A stretch of DNA of 64,000 bases. Source: Bemisia tabaci (taxonomy: Eukaryota > Arthropoda > Insecta > Hemiptera > Aleyrodidae). How positions within the stretch are numbered: the stretch's first letter is position 1; each line of letters opens with the position of its first letter. The notes under the pieces were generated by a model. That model saw only the letters and a list, made by a program, of their open reading frames with translations, made no database searches and had not been told where the DNA came from. The stretch is from NCBI RefSeq assembly GCF_918797505.1, contig NC_092802.1, positions 16,575,883 through 16,639,882 of the forward strand. Reading direction: 5' to 3'. This document shows positions 21,150 through 32,573 of the stretch, in pieces. A program made the position numbers and the translations under genes.

Positions 21150-21722
21150 TTGAATCGGTGAATTCGAAAACACCAACTCGGTTTTTTTTCGATTTTCACT
21201 TTTTTACGGTTTAGTAACACTTATGGATAGAAGCATCTGCACGCAAAAGGAAATTTCGAAATTGCAATCGGAAGTGCTCGAAACAGCGACGGGAAAAGGG
21301 AAAAATCGAAATATTTCATCGGAAATACCAATTTTTGGCCATTTCAAGGGAAACGGGTGACCATCCGATTTTGCGGTTTTCTTTTTTCGGTTCAGTATAC
21401 CTTGTACCAACAAGTTATATAAATATTCAAGCGTTATTCAGGTCGAAAAATATACATTTTTCAGGGCAGACTATGAAAAATCAGTATCTGAAAGTCGGTG
21501 AGAACGAAAACACACCAACTCGGAAATTTTTAAACGCTTAATTCTCTGTCATCAAACATGGTGTATCGATTTCAACTTGGTGCTTTACAAAGTCTCTAAG
21601 TACTTGTCCTTTGGCACCAAAAAGGTTTTTCTTAAACTAACTTCTTCGCCCGCTGCGCAGTTTTAGGTGTTTCCTGAACAATTTTTTTTCCGAGTTGGTG
21701 TGTTTTCGAACTCACTGATTCA
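21150..21722. mobile_element. U element: long inverted-end repeat
   Basis: GAATCGGTGAATTCGAAAAC with CACCAACTCGG (21153-21192) faces CCGAGTTGGTGTGTTTTCG and AACTCACTGATTC (21690-21722). An internal repeat of the same end, CGGTGAGAACGAAAACAC, lies near 21495. A related scrap is at 8437-8465. Non-coding. Confidence 0.55.
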
Positions 21723-22115
21723 ATCATGAAAGCTAGTCATTTACCAAAACTTTTGGAAATACATTCACAAGAATTAATAGTAAAATAAGCTCGTAACATC
21801 ATACCTTTTCATCAAGCGAATCCCTCCGACAGCTCAACAAATTAGTGAATTGTGTTGAAAAAGAAGTTATTCATTATTAGGATTTGGTCTAAAAAGTCAA
21901 CCGAAGCCACCAGCGGAAATTCTTCTCATCTGCCCATTACTTCCATCTCACACTTCGGTTGATATTTCCCTGATTTGGCATCACAGGCTGCATTGGTGCG
22001 GTTAGCACCTTATTACCCTGCTACTTGTCGCCACACTCTTTCGCCAGTGATATTGAGTGCTACTGCTTTCCGCTTATCCTCCATGACCCCTCTCTTTCAC
22101 CCCTTCACCTACCGT
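21723..22115. other. Unassigned spacer
   Basis: No recognised repeat or gene. Confidence 0.35.
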
Positions 22116-22355
22116 CGTGCAGTGGATCGAGTCAATTAGAAATGTCAGACACGAGAACAATTTTGACTAGAACTGCAAATTTGCATGATTATTTCGTCAT
22201 ATTTTAAATTTCAAGGGGTGCTTTAAGAAGACAATTTTACGAGAAAACCAATGAAACCACTTTTAGAACCTCAAAGTTTTGTATAAACGGAGTTATAAGC
22301 GATTAAAGTTTCCAAATTTTGTCCGACCTCTCCCATTGGCTCGATCCACTGTGCG
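22116..22355. mobile_element. H-family palindrome (H2)
   Basis: CGTGCAGTGGATCGAGTCAA to TTGGCTCGATCCACTGTGCG. 240 bp with GAACCTCAAAGTTTTGTATA and TATAAGCG blocks as in the other H copies. Confidence 0.75.
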
Positions 22356-22669
22356 TCGGGTCGCCTCCCCCTCTGTCTCCTTCCCCTGTCCCCTCGAGCT
22401 CGGTGTAATGCTGGGTTTTAAAATATAAAGTATCGATAATTTCTTCCAATTAAAGTGGAATCAAAATCAGATCTAGAATTCTACATAGCCTTTGTCACCG
22501 CACTTTTGAGCGCAATTGAGACATTAATCACTGGAAAACTTGGAGTGCCTTCATAGAAACAGAATGACAATCTTGCTAATTGGCCAGGCCTCGCTAGGTT
22601 TGCAGTGTAACTCTTTCGGCCGTAAACAAAGGGTGATCAGCACGGTTAGTTTTAGCAGAAAGGCCTCTA
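22356..22669. other. Unassigned spacer
   Basis: No recognised repeat or gene. Confidence 0.35.
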
Positions 22670-22900
22670 CACTGGAAGAAAAAACACATTGGATCTAGAG
22701 TCCAGACTCTTGAAAACATTAACAAGAAGAAGGACTCTTGATTCAATCAGATTTAAGCTTAAATCGAAAGGAAATCCGCTCAACTTAAGAGGCTTGATTC
22801 TTGATTTAAGCTTAAATTTGATTGAATCAAGAGTATTTTTTCTTGTTGATGTTTTTAAGAGTCTGGACACTGGGTCCGAATGTGTTTTTTTATTCCAGTG
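22670..22900. mobile_element. B-family snap-back element (B3)
   Basis: CACTGGAAGAAAAAACAC to GTTTTTTTATTCCAGTG, with TA on both sides (22668-22669, 22901-22902). The arms pair around AAGCTTAAATC. Confidence 0.85.
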
Positions 22901-22979
22901 TACTTCTTAGGCCTTGTCTCCATGGGACATTTTCATGAAATTTGTTCCGAGGTTAAATCGCGAGAATGAAACTCCGGAC

Positions 22980-23123
22980 CGATCTGAAACAGTAGCGTGG
23001 CGTGCTTGGCAATGTATTCGATTGATCCGCCATTTAAACCTATGGAAAAGGATCGATAAACAGGGTGTTCGCTTAGTAATCGATTCTTTACCATGGCTTC
23101 AAATGGGGAAAAATCTATAAACG
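22980..23123. repeat. O-family repeat, ends diverged
   Basis: GCGTGGCGTGCTTGGCAATG, ATTTAAACCTATGGAAAAGG, CAGGGTGTTCGC and TAATCGATTCTTTACCATGG match the O copies at 31612, 55177 and 61265. Confidence 0.6.
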
Positions 23124-23812
23124 ATCTATTACGCTCCGTTACTGATCTAAAAACAGGGACTCCTCAATTTTTGTAAGAAGGGGTCGAATTGGTCACTAAA
23201 CCATGGTCGAATTTTGACTCGTGAATACATTTTTCTGCAAAGGTGAATGACGCGTAGAACACGATGTGCACATTTAAAACGCGATCACAGAACCTAGCAA
23301 TCAAGAAATACGCAGTTTAAAAAGCGCAACTTCTCCGTAAGTCTAAAACGCCCCGGTTTCAGTCCGAGGTGAATGATATCATCCGGAACCAATCAGAAGG
23401 AGCACGGGCTCCTGCGGCTTCCGTCAAATTTCTATATCCACTCCTCGTCAATGAAAAAATAGGAAAGTTTAAACCATATTTTCAGAATCTAGGAATCGAA
23501 TCCCATTCATGTTATCCGTAGTAAACAAGCAACGATTCCAAATTGAAATACGTTTTATTTGAACGAGCATCGGTGAAAAAATGAATGAAAAAAGCGCTTT
23601 GACTGTCGCAGTACATCACTTTCATCATTCATCACCACTGAAATCAAATCTCGCCATTACCGACGCGTTTGAAATTCCTTCGAGTCTTCCAAAGCGGGCT
23701 AGCTCCGGACTTCACTCCAAAAACATGCAATGAATCAATGGACGTAATCTGGTCTTATATTTCGCTTTATTTCCCCGAAATAGGAACTAAACTTCACTTT
23801 CAATATAAGGCC
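23124..23812. other. Unassigned spacer
   Basis: No gene or shared repeat recognised. Confidence 0.35.
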
Positions 23813-24790
23813 GAGCATTTGGAGTTCACGCCTCGCGCCATCGCGCCTTCAATTTTGAAGACGCAAACGCGGACAGTCCATCGAGTACGAATAGTTGTAT
23901 TCTGCGCCGTCACCAGCGGGCTCCTATCTTACGAATTTCCATATTGTGCTTGTTTCCATCTCTTTTATCTGCAAAGGAGCTTCAAAGGCTACGTTAAGAA
24001 CACATTCGAAATTAGGAGAGACGCAATTCATCCTCGTTTTTTTTAGTTTTCTGCCGAATAGAAACGACACTCCACTAGGAACATAGAGCGGAGCATTGCG
24101 AGTTCACGCCTCGCGCCATCGCGCCTTCAATTTTGAAGATGCAACGCGGACATCCATCGAGTACGAATAGTTGTATCTCTGCGCGCCGTCACCAGCGGGC
24201 TTCCTTTCTCTTACTGAATTCCATATTGTGCTTGTTTCCATTTCTTTTATTTGCAGCGGAGCTTTAAATGCTACGTTAAGAACACATTCGAATTTAGGAG
24301 AGACGTAATTCATCCTCGTTTTTTTAGTTTTCTGCCGAATAGAAACGACACTCCACTAAGAGCATAGAGCGGAGCTTTGCGAGTTCACGCCTCGCGCCAC
24401 CGCGCCTTCAATTTTGAAGACGCAACGCGGACATCATCGAGTACGAATAGTTGTATCTCTGCGCCGTCAACAGCGGGCTTCCTTTCTCTTACTGTATTTC
24501 CATATTGTGCTTGTTTCCATTTCTTTTATCTGCAGCGTAGCTTCAAAGGCTACATTCCGAAATTAGGAGAGACGTAATTCATTCTCGTTTTTTTAGTTTT
24601 ATCCCGAATAGGAACGACACTCCACTAGTAACATAGAGTGGAGCATTGCGAGTTCACGCCACGCGTCATCGCGCCTTCAATTTTGAAGACGCAACGCGGA
24701 CATCCATCAAGTGCGAATAGTTGTATCTCTGCGCCGTCATCAACGCTTTCTTTCCTTTGCTCTATTTCCACATTGTAATTGATTACCCAT
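23813..24790 (+). repeat. ~278-bp tandem array, left arm
   Basis: Units start at about 23813, 24091, 24372 and 24641. Each runs GAGTTCACGCCTCGCGCCAT, CAATTTTGAAGACGCAACG, ATAGTTGTATCTCTGCGCCG, CCATATTGTGCTTGTTTCC, CGAAACGACACTCCACTAGG-like end. Open frames inside are repeats of the same DNA, not genes. Confidence 0.8.
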
Positions 24791-24883
24791 TTGTTTTATT
24801 ATGATCGATTTAAGTGTGTATAAATCCTAAAAAAACACAGCCCGCGTCTCCTCTCTGAGCCGCCATGTGGAAAAATGCCGAAT

Positions 24884-25126
24884 GGTTCCCAATTTACTAC
24901 GAAAATAAAGTCTCTTGGATCCAGGGTCCTGGATTTTAAAAAATTCGAAAGATGAAAATTGTCTTGATTCAATCGGATTTTTGCTTGAATTAAAAGGAAA
25001 ACCTCCTAAATTAAGATGTTTAGGTCTGATCTCATGCAAAAATTCAATTGAATAAAGATTATTTTATCTTGTCAAATTTTAATGAGTCCAGACTCTGGAT
25101 CCGAGAGAGATTGCCTGTTTTCCAGT
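24884..25126. mobile_element. B-like element at inner end of the left arm
   Basis: AGTCTCTTGGATCCAGGGTC, TTGATTCAATCGGATTTTTG, CTCCTAAATTAAGATGTTTA, GAGTCCAGACTCTGGATCC and TTTTCCAGTG. A diverged relative of family B, mirrored at 28890-29053, with a half copy at 38610-38708. Confidence 0.65.
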
Positions 25127-25450
25127 GTTGGTTTCTACTTTTGGCGAACAGGAGGCTTGGAATGTATCGTCCAAGGAGTGACCTCTGCGGCGTTTCAGCA
25201 CACAATGACTCAATTATGTGTTATGATGTAACCCAAAGAAAAACTAACCAAAAAATATTAAGCGTGCGTTTTAGTCTTACTAACTAAGAAACCACTAACC
25301 TTAAAAGTGAGAAAAATGCAACCGCCTAGTGACGTCATCTGGCGGCATTCCCCATCGCGTACTAATCGATTGGTTCAACTTTGTAAACAACACAGCCTAC
25401 AAAAGTCAATCGAGCAATGTGAGGGAACGGGTTTTCTTGAGATAAGATTT
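25127..25450. other. Spacer with a shared repeat block
   Basis: AAAAGTGAGAAAAATGCAAC, GCCTAGTGACGTCATCTGG (25300-25345) recurs inverted at about 50285-50340. AAGTCAATCGAGCAATGTG and GGGAACGGGTTTTCTTGAG recur inverted at 45645-45685. No gene. Confidence 0.5.
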
Positions 25451-25894
25451 GTGACGGTAATTTGCTATTTCACTGTTGATTGTTAGGTAAAGGTTCGCGA
25501 GAATTCACGATGGTTGACACTGGTTTTCCCTTAAATCAACTCCCAGACTCAAAAAAAGCTCTCAATTTGAAGCCAAATTGGAGGGGAATATCCCATGCTA
25601 TCCTGAGAGTCCACCTCTTTGCAACTTTATTTGTTCCCAAAACTGAAAACACGGCATCTCTGCTAATGTATTTGCTCCCTATCTTTGCACGGAGAGTTTA
25701 TCTCGATGTAGAGGTGGACTCTTCGGATAGCGTGCGTGGGATATCTCCTCCATTTTGGCCTCAACTTGAGAGCTTTTTTTGAGCTTGGGAGTTGATTTCA
25801 AAGAAAACTAGTAGCACTATAGTGTTTCTCGCAAACTTTTACATAAGAATCAGTAGTCACAATCGCATATCCCTCACATATGCAACATCGCCAC
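25451..25894. mobile_element. G-family palindrome, diverged and shortened (G3)
   Basis: CACTGTTGATTGTTAGGTAA and CCTCTTTGCAACTTTATTTG on the left; AGGTGGACTCTTCGGATAGC and CACATATGCAACATCGCC on the right. It lacks much of the left inner arm. Confidence 0.65.
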
Positions 25895-26851
25895 TGTTAG
25901 GAATTTCCTCGTTTCCGGCTTTTTCAGCTTGAATCCTAAAATTTTTGTTTGAGGTTATGTTCTATTGTTTTGAACCAAACGATCCATCGAAACACTATCG
26001 AATACGATCTATTCTTGAGTAGCTTGTGCTACAGCCCCTTGACCGCGCTTCCCATCTTTCACAAAAACGTCGGCTCCCCGGTCCAGCCCGGGCCATAAAC
26101 TGCGTCACGGGTAATCGGCCCGAGGGCCGGGGGGGGGGGGGGGGGGGGGGCTGGCGTAAATCAGCAGGTAGGGACCCTCCGAAGCCGCCACGCAAAAGCC
26201 CGATAAGTCAATGGCTATGGAAATCCGTCGGGATCCGCTGCGGAACCGCGTGAAAGCTCATTGTAATCAAAGCTCAGCGGTTCCACCTTGTTTTATGATC
26301 CTTGGGACCCGGCGTTGTCGGTCTATGGTGGGATACGTGGTTTTGTATGCGGGGTTGGAGAGTTCGGTCGGACGAGTTGGCAACCCTGAGGATCGGTGCG
26401 CCGGGAAAGTGTTAATGATGAATTGAAGGCGATGCTCGGGAGGAGACGCGCGAGGGGTTTTCTGGATAACTCACCGTTGCCATTTTGACGGATTTTACCG
26501 AAATCGCCTTCCTGTATCTGATTTTCTCTTTTGTTTCTCTCTCTTATTTTCTTTCTTTCCTTTTTATTTTTTAAATTTTTTTTTTTTCATTTTTTCCGCA
26601 TAATTTTGTATTGAAATTATTATTTTTCTTATATGTATTCTTTCTTATTCCCCGCCCTATTCTTTTCTTATTACCTTTCTATTTCATCCATATTTCTTGT
26701 TATTCTTAGAAAATAGAATTTTCAATTACGTTCGTTTTGCAATCCGTCAATATTTTTGACGATCCTATTTTCAAAAACGCTTAAGGCCTGCAATTAGTTT
26801 TGAAAATAGCCTAAGAGACATGTGTTTATATTGAAAATGTAAGTTATAGTT
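25895..26851. other. Central spacer of the foldback structure
   Basis: GC-rich 26040-26450 with a 22-base G run (26129-26150), then T-rich 26520-26700. No gene or repeat family recognised. Confidence 0.4.
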
Positions 26852-26857
26852 CACTGG

Positions 26858-26897
<40 letters not shown>

Positions 26898-27111
26898 ATT
26901 GGATCTAGAGTCCAGACTCTTGAAAACATTGACAAGAAAAAGGACTCTTGACTCCATCAGGGTTTTGCTTGAATCAAAAGGAAATCCGCTCAAATTCAGA
27001 GGCTTGGTTCTTGATTTAAGCTTAGATCTGATTAAATCAAGAGTATTTTTTCTTGTCGATGTTTTTAAGAGTCTGGACTCCAGATCCAATATGTTGTTTT
27101 TTTTTCCAGTG
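26852..27111. mobile_element. B-family element with an expanded poly-A (B4)
   Basis: CACTGG followed by a ~40-base A run (26857-26896), then CATTGGATCTAGAGTCCAGA, with right end TTTTTTTTTCCAGTG. TT on both sides (26850-26851 and 27112-27113) is a possible 2-bp duplication. Confidence 0.8.
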
Positions 27112-27400
27112 TTGCTTTCTAGGAAAAACAGATGAAGGGCGTCGAGGGAAGCACTTTCATTGAAAAGTAGACGTCGGTGGTGCTTTAAATTTTAAAACGA
27201 ACGTGAAGACTCTTGGTTTCCTTATTTTTTCCCACGGCAACACGCGAGAACCCGTTCCTCGTGCCACATGGCAATGGCGTGTGGATGGTCATCGCACTGC
27301 AGTGAGCGTAATCTATCGTTCTGAATAAATCAAATTTCTGGTGTTGGCGCGCACAGCGGCCCAGCATGCGTATGCCGTGGCACCGGCGTTTGGTGTACGT

Positions 27401-27637
27401 CGCACAGTGGGTCGAGTTAATTAGAGAGGTCGAACATGACATGATTGACTAAAACTGCAAATTTTGATGTTTATTCCGTCATATTTTAAATTTTAATGGG
27501 CGTCTCTGATAGAAAATTTTACGAGGAAACCAATGAAACCACTTCTGGAACGTCGGAATGTTGTATAAACAGAGTTATAGGCGTTTGAAGTTTCCAAATT
27601 TTGTCCGACTTCTCCTGTTGACTCGATCCACTGTGCG
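27401..27637. mobile_element. H-family palindrome (H3)
   Basis: CGCACAGTGGGTCGAGTTAA to TTGACTCGATCCACTGTGCG, 237 bp. Confidence 0.8.
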
Positions 27638-28070
27638 GCGCGGGGTGAATGTTGAATCGTGGTCCCGGGCTCTAGCCGCGTTTTCTCAGACAATTAGAAG
27701 TGTGACATCGGATTTGCTACGGTTTTCCGGCGCTCAGTCCGCCATTCGACTTGCTTTATGGGTCGCAGGTTCGGTTACCGCACTCTGGGAACAGATCCTC
27801 GCTTTTGCAGCTGAAAACAATATGCACAGTGAGAAGAGTTACCGACGCGACGTTTTGAGTTAGACCTTGTCTCCGCGGGAGGTTTCATGGAATTGAAAGG
27901 CTTTGAGGACAAGGCGCATAAGTGCAGTTTCTTGAAAAATTGGAATATGGATGATTCCAAGTGGAACTAGTCTTAATGCACGTTCTGTGAAAAAATTGCC
28001 TCCAAAATTCCAATTTTTAAGCATCAAAAAGTCAGTTTTAATTTTCTCTCCGCCATAAAGATTCATGCAA

Positions 28071-28573
28071 TGGAGATGTTGCATGTGTGAGGAATTTGCG
28101 ATTTGACTGTTGATTCTTAATGAAAAGTTCGCGAGAAACACGATGGTGCCACTGGTTTTCTCTGAAATCAACTCCCAAGCTCAAAAAAGCTCTCAAGTTG
28201 AGGCCAAAATGGAGGGGATATCCCACGCTATCCTGAGAGTCCACCTCTACATCAAAACAAACTCTCCATGCAAAGATAGGGAGCAAATACATTGACAGGG
28301 CTGCCACTTTATTTGGGACTCCAAAACTGAAAACACGGCAACCCTGCTAATGTATTTGCTCCCTATCTTTGCATGGAGAGTTTGTCTTGATGTAGAGGTG
28401 GACTCTCAGGATAGCGTGGGATATCCCCTCCATTTGGCCTCAACTTGAGAGCTTTTTTTGAGCTTGGGAGTTGATTTCAGAGAAAACCAGTGGCACCATC
28501 GTGTTTCTCGCGAACTTTTACATAAGAATCAACAGTCAAATCGCAAATTCCTCACACATGCAACATCTCCATT
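28071..28573. mobile_element. G-family palindrome (G4)
   Basis: TGGAGATGTTGCATGTGTGA faces CACACATGCAACATCTCCA. Beyond it, AGGCGCATAAGTGCAGTTTC (about 27906) faces AAAACTGCACTTGTGCGCC (about 28606), so it sits in a wider inverted repeat. Confidence 0.8.
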
Positions 28574-28889
28574 TTGACTCTTCTTCAAACGCGTATTTCT
28601 TGGAATAGTAAAAACTGCACTTGTGCGCCTTGGCTCTCCTCAATAATGAATCCAGGAAAAAATCTCACTTGCAAAGTCGGGGAAAATACGTTAGTCAATA
28701 CTAATCAGAGTACCAAGTAGAGTCCTTGTGAAGTCCCATGAGAGACTCAGAAATAATAAGGAGAAATTATGTAGTTCTATTTGACGGGAAAGAAGCCCAA
28801 TAGTTTCATTCCTGCGATTTGAACTTGGGGTGAATCCCATTGACCGTCCCGTAAACACAAGGCAATAATAACGGAGGTAGAAGACTTCG
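28574..28889. other. Unassigned spacer
   Basis: Apart from the outer inverted segment near 28600 nothing is recognised. Confidence 0.35.
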
Positions 28890-29053
28890 ATTTATTCAAT
28901 GGAATTTTTGCATGAGCCCAGACCTAAACATCTTAATTTAGGAGGTTTTCCTTTCTATTCAAGCAAAAATCCGATTGAATCAAGACAATTTTATCTTGTC
29001 GAATTTGTTAAAAGTCTGCAGGGACTCTGGATCCAAGAGACTTCACTTTCATA
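28890..29053. mobile_element. B-like element at inner end of the right arm, truncated
   Basis: Reverse-complement counterpart of 24895-25060: TTTTTGCATGAGCCCAGACC, AGGAGGTTTTCC, CCGATTGAATCAAGACAAT, ACTCTGGATCCAAGAGACTT. The outer CCAGTG end is missing. Confidence 0.65.
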
Positions 29054-29159
29054 GTGAGTTAGGAACCATTCGGCATTTTTCAACATTGCGGCTCAGAGAG
29101 GAGACGCAGGCTATGTTTTTTAGGATTTATACACACTTAAATCGATCATAATAAAACAA

Positions 29160-30143
29160 ATGGAAACAATTACAATGTGGAAATAGAGCAAGGGAAAGGA
29201 AGCGTTGATGACGGCGCAGAGATACAACTATTCGCACTTGATGGATGTCCGTGTTGCATATGGAAAATTGAAGGCACGATGGCGCGAGGCGTGAACTCGC
29301 AATGCTCCGCTCTATGTTACTAGTGGAGTGTCGTTCCTATTCGGCAGAAAACTAAAAAAACGAGAATGATTCACGTCTCTCCTAATTTCGGAATTTAGCC
29401 TTTGAAGCTCCGCTGCCGATAAAAGAAATGGAAACAAGCACAATATGGAAATACAGTAAGAGAAAGGAAGCCCGCTGATGACGGCGCAGACATACAACTA
29501 TTCGTACTCGATGGATGTCCGTGTTGCGTCTTCAAAATTGACGGTGCGATGGCGCGAGGCGTAAACTCGCAATGCTCCGCTCTATGTTACTAGTGGAGTG
29601 TCGTTCCTGTTCGAGAGAAAAATAAAAAAATGAAGAAGAATTGCGTCTCTCCTAATTTCTAATGTGTTCTCAACGTAGCATTTAAAGCTCCGCTATAGGT
29701 AAAAGAAATGGAAACAAGGACAATATGGAAATACAGTAAGGGAAAGGAAGCCCGCTGGTGACGGCGCAGAGATACAACTATTCGTACTCGATGGATGTCC
29801 GTGTGGCATCTGAGAAATTGAAGGCCCGATGGCGCGATGCGTGAACTCGCAATGCTCCGCTCTATGTTTCTAGCGGAGTGTCGTTCCTATTCGGTAGAAA
29901 ATTAAAAAAACGAGGATGAATTGCGTCTCTCCTAATTTCCGATGTATCCTCAATGTAGCCTTTGAAGCTCCGCTGCAGATAAAAGAAAGGAAACAAGCAC
30001 AATATGGAAATACAGTAAGAGAAAGGAAGCCCGCTGGTGACGGCGCAGGGATACAACTATTTGTACTCGATGGATGTCCGCGTTGCGTCTTCAAAATTGA
30101 AGGCGCGTTGGCGCGAGGCGTGAACTTCCAATGCTCCGCTCTA
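29160..30143 (-). repeat. ~278-bp tandem array, right arm
   Basis: Reverse-complement units end at about 29303, 29573, 29853 and 30133, with spacings of about 270, 280 and 280 that mirror the left arm. TGATGACGGCGCAGAGATAC and CTATGTTACTAGTGGAGTG mark each unit. Confidence 0.8.
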
Positions 30144-30237
30144 TTTTTATTGATTATTCATAAATAGAAATTGAATTTCTTGAATAAATTTTGCAACCCT
30201 GGAATGGATTTACGTTCCTCCGTTAAGGAAACGACGA

Positions 30238-31179
30238 ATTGGACCGCCATAAGCAGAAAGGAACCAAGCCACATCAGCTATCGCCAAATTTAGTTGGGCA
30301 ATTTAATATTTTACATGAAAACGGTTGTGCGGATTTTTGTGCGAATTTCAGTGAATTATCTGCACAGTAGGAGGCCAAGTCCCTAAAATTTCCAAAGGAA
30401 TCCGCACAAACGTTTTCTTGTAAATATTAAATTGCCCGATTAAAAGTGATAGCTGATGTAGCATGGCTCCTTTCTGCTAAACACAGTCCATAGCCACATC
30501 AGCTATTGCCAAATTTAACTAGGCCATTTAATTTTTTACAAGAAAGCGTTCGTGCGGATTCCTTTGGAGATTTCAGGGAATTTGCTCCGTACTGTGCAGA
30601 TAATTCAATGAGACTCGCACAAAAATCCGCACAATCGTTTTCGTGTAAATTATTAAATTGCCCAACTAACTTTGGCGGTTCCTGATGTGGCTTGGTTCCT
30701 TTCTGCTAAACGCGGTCCAAAGCCACATTAGCTATTGCCAAATTTAACCGGGCAATTGAATTTTTTACGATAGAATTTTTGTGCGGATTCCTTTAAAATT
30801 TTCAGGGAATTTGCTTCAAACTATGGGGAATTTTCACTGAAATTCGCACAAAATCCGCACAACGATTTTCATGTAAAAAATTTAAACTGCCCAGTTAAAT
30901 TTTGCAATAGCTGATGTAGCTTGGTTCCTTTCTGCTAAACGCGGTCCAAAGCCACATCAGCTATTGCCAAATTTAACTGGGCAATTAAATTTTTTACGAG
31001 AGAATTTTTGTGCGGATTCCTTTAAAATTTTTAGGGAATTTGCTTCAAACTATGGAGAATTTTCACTGAAATTTGCACAAAATCCGCACAACAGTTTTCA
31101 TGTAAAAAATTAAACTGCCCAGTTAAATTTGGCGATAACTGATGTGGCTTGGTTCCTTTCTGCTAAACGCGGTCCAATT
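30238..31179. repeat. I array: four tandem palindromic units
   Basis: Each ~229-bp unit opens AGCCACATCAGCTATTGCC (30267, 30492, 30721, 30950), runs through GGGCAATT...TGTGCGGATTCCTTT, and closes with its complement (AGCTGATGTAGC, TTGGTTCCTTTCTGCTAAAC). TTGGACCGC and GCGGTCCAA lie at the outer ends. Each unit is thus a hairpin, and the whole is head-to-tail. Confidence 0.8.
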
Positions 31180-31611
31180 GATACTCGGACGGACCGAACC
31201 GGGCGCACAAAAGCTAACTAGGTCGCGAAGCTCTAGTCCGAAGGGGGGGGGGGGGGGGGGCGTATCGGAAGATAATAATCTGCCGGATCTTATTTGTATC
31301 TGGTTATTGTCAGCGACACTTTACATTGTAAATTCGCCAATACAATAATGACGCTTGTGGGGCTCCCAACACATGTAGGCCTATTAAGGCGAGCCTGGCT
31401 CGGCTCGCTTTCCATTCGGCCATTCCGCCGCGCCAAAGGACGCAAAGGCTCCATTGTGCAATGCTCACCTCGCGTCTACACCGCGGCCCAATCTAATAAT
31501 TTTCCCCGCACCTCCCCCCTCCCCCCCCTATCGGCCCCCCTCGCCGTCCTTGCGTGCCCCGTATTTTATTCAATCGCATACGGTGATTCGGAAGTTGCAC
31601 GCACTGAGTAT
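31180..31611. other. GC-rich spacer with poly-G
   Basis: An 18-base G run at 31243-31260 and a C-rich stretch near 31510-31535. Open frames of 60-124 codons here have no domain. Confidence 0.4.
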
Positions 31612-31765
31612 CAGTGGCGTGGCGCACTTTGCGATACATCGATATTTCCCCATTTGAAACCGTGGTAAATAATCGATTATTAAGGTGTTCGCAGCGAATA
31701 CCCTGTTTATCGATACTTTTCCATAGGTTTAAATGGCCGATCAATCGATGTATCGTAGATCGCGA
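31612..31765. mobile_element. O-family short hAT-like element
   Basis: Starts CAGTGGCGTGGCGCAC, then ATCGATATTTCCCCATTTGA, AATCGATTATTAAGGTGTTC, CCATAGGTTTAAATGGCC. The right terminal repeat is eroded. Confidence 0.6.
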
Positions 31766-31859
31766 CGTGTAAAAAGTTCCTTTCGGAAGTTAATGTTTAT
31801 AATTTCATGTCCCCTGTGGGCTGATTGTTGAAATTGGTAGAAACAGCTTTTGACAAAGA

Positions 31860-32110
31860 TGATGAAAGGGATATGGAGGGATCTCATTGGTGGAAGCCGG
31901 AATAGCGATGGACAAAGAAGGTAGGTAATAGACTAACTAACGGCAACCCACATCCACAAGAAACCCTATAGTTAGTCTATGATTTTCTCCCTTCATCGAT
32001 AGGAACCAACAATTTAAACCAATAGGATCGCACCATACTCCCTATCTTTTCTTTGCCTATCGCTTTGGTTATCGATTCCAATAATCAGCTCGCAGATCAA
32101 GGCTAATGAG
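31860..32110. repeat. M-family repeat
   Basis: GGTAGGTAATAGACTAACTA faces TAGTTAGTCTATGATTTTC. Outer blocks with ATGGAGGGATC and the ...CAATAATCAGCTCGCAG end match copies at about 47880-48150 and 48270-48455. Confidence 0.55.
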
Positions 32111-32360
32111 CAAATGGCTGAGTAATCCTCACCGAACTGTTGAACACTCGCCTGATAAAGTGCGAGAAAGTCATTGCAAGGCAAATTTTATTTAATTTTT
32201 TGGTTATAAAATGGGCACGGAACAAAATGTGGCCTCAGTAATTATCTAATCTTGTCAAGTTGGGTGTTTTTTGAGTTGAGTACAAAAAAATTAAAATTGA
32301 TTACGAGAATATCATATCGATTGAATTTTTTAAGTGAAACTTGGATCCAAATCCAATGAG

Positions 32361-32365
<5 letters not shown>

Positions 32366-32411
<46 letters not shown>
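32366..32411 (+). repeat. Poly-A run
   Basis: About 46 consecutive A residues. It may be the tail of a retroposed copy or slippage. No target duplication seen. Confidence 0.7.
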
Positions 32412-32412
<1 letters not shown>

Positions 32413-32542
32413 GCAGGTATACAGGTAAAATTGTATTGCGTCTGAACATATAAGAAAGCCAAATTTCTGAAATTATTATAAGAGTAAATATTTTACGTTT
32501 CACGCAAGAGTAAGTGTTGGTGCTCTTGATATTCGAGGTTTT

Positions 32543-32573
32543 TTTTGTTTGTTTGTTTGTTTGTTTGTTTGTT
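32543..32573 (+). repeat. (GTTT)n microsatellite
   Basis: Seven to eight GTTT units. Confidence 0.85.

Larger units (their letters stand above)
23813..30143. mobile_element. Large foldback-like structure with tandem-repeat arms
   Basis: The left arm (23813 to about 25060) and right arm (about 28890-30143) are reverse complements over ~1.25 kb. Each holds four ~270-281-bp tandem units (markers GAGCATTGCGAGTTCACGCC left, AATGCTCCGCTCTATGTT right). Inward of these both carry TTTTTAGGATTTATACACAC (or its complement), GCTCAGAGAGGAGACGC and a B-like element. The 3.8-kb centre has no transposase. It contains degraded G, B, H and G copies and a 22-base G run. Long inverted arms made of tandem units recall Foldback/Galileo-type elements. 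An old inverted segmental duplication is the alternative. Confidence 0.6.

Noticed and set aside
23669..24577. Repeated short frames containing PYCACFHLFYLQRSFKGY
   Set aside because: They are the ~278-bp tandem DNA unit read in one frame; it is interrupted differently in every unit.
30238..31179. Regular ~229-bp repeats considered as a CRISPR array
   Set aside because: Units are complete palindromes without short unique spacers, and the DNA is eukaryotic.
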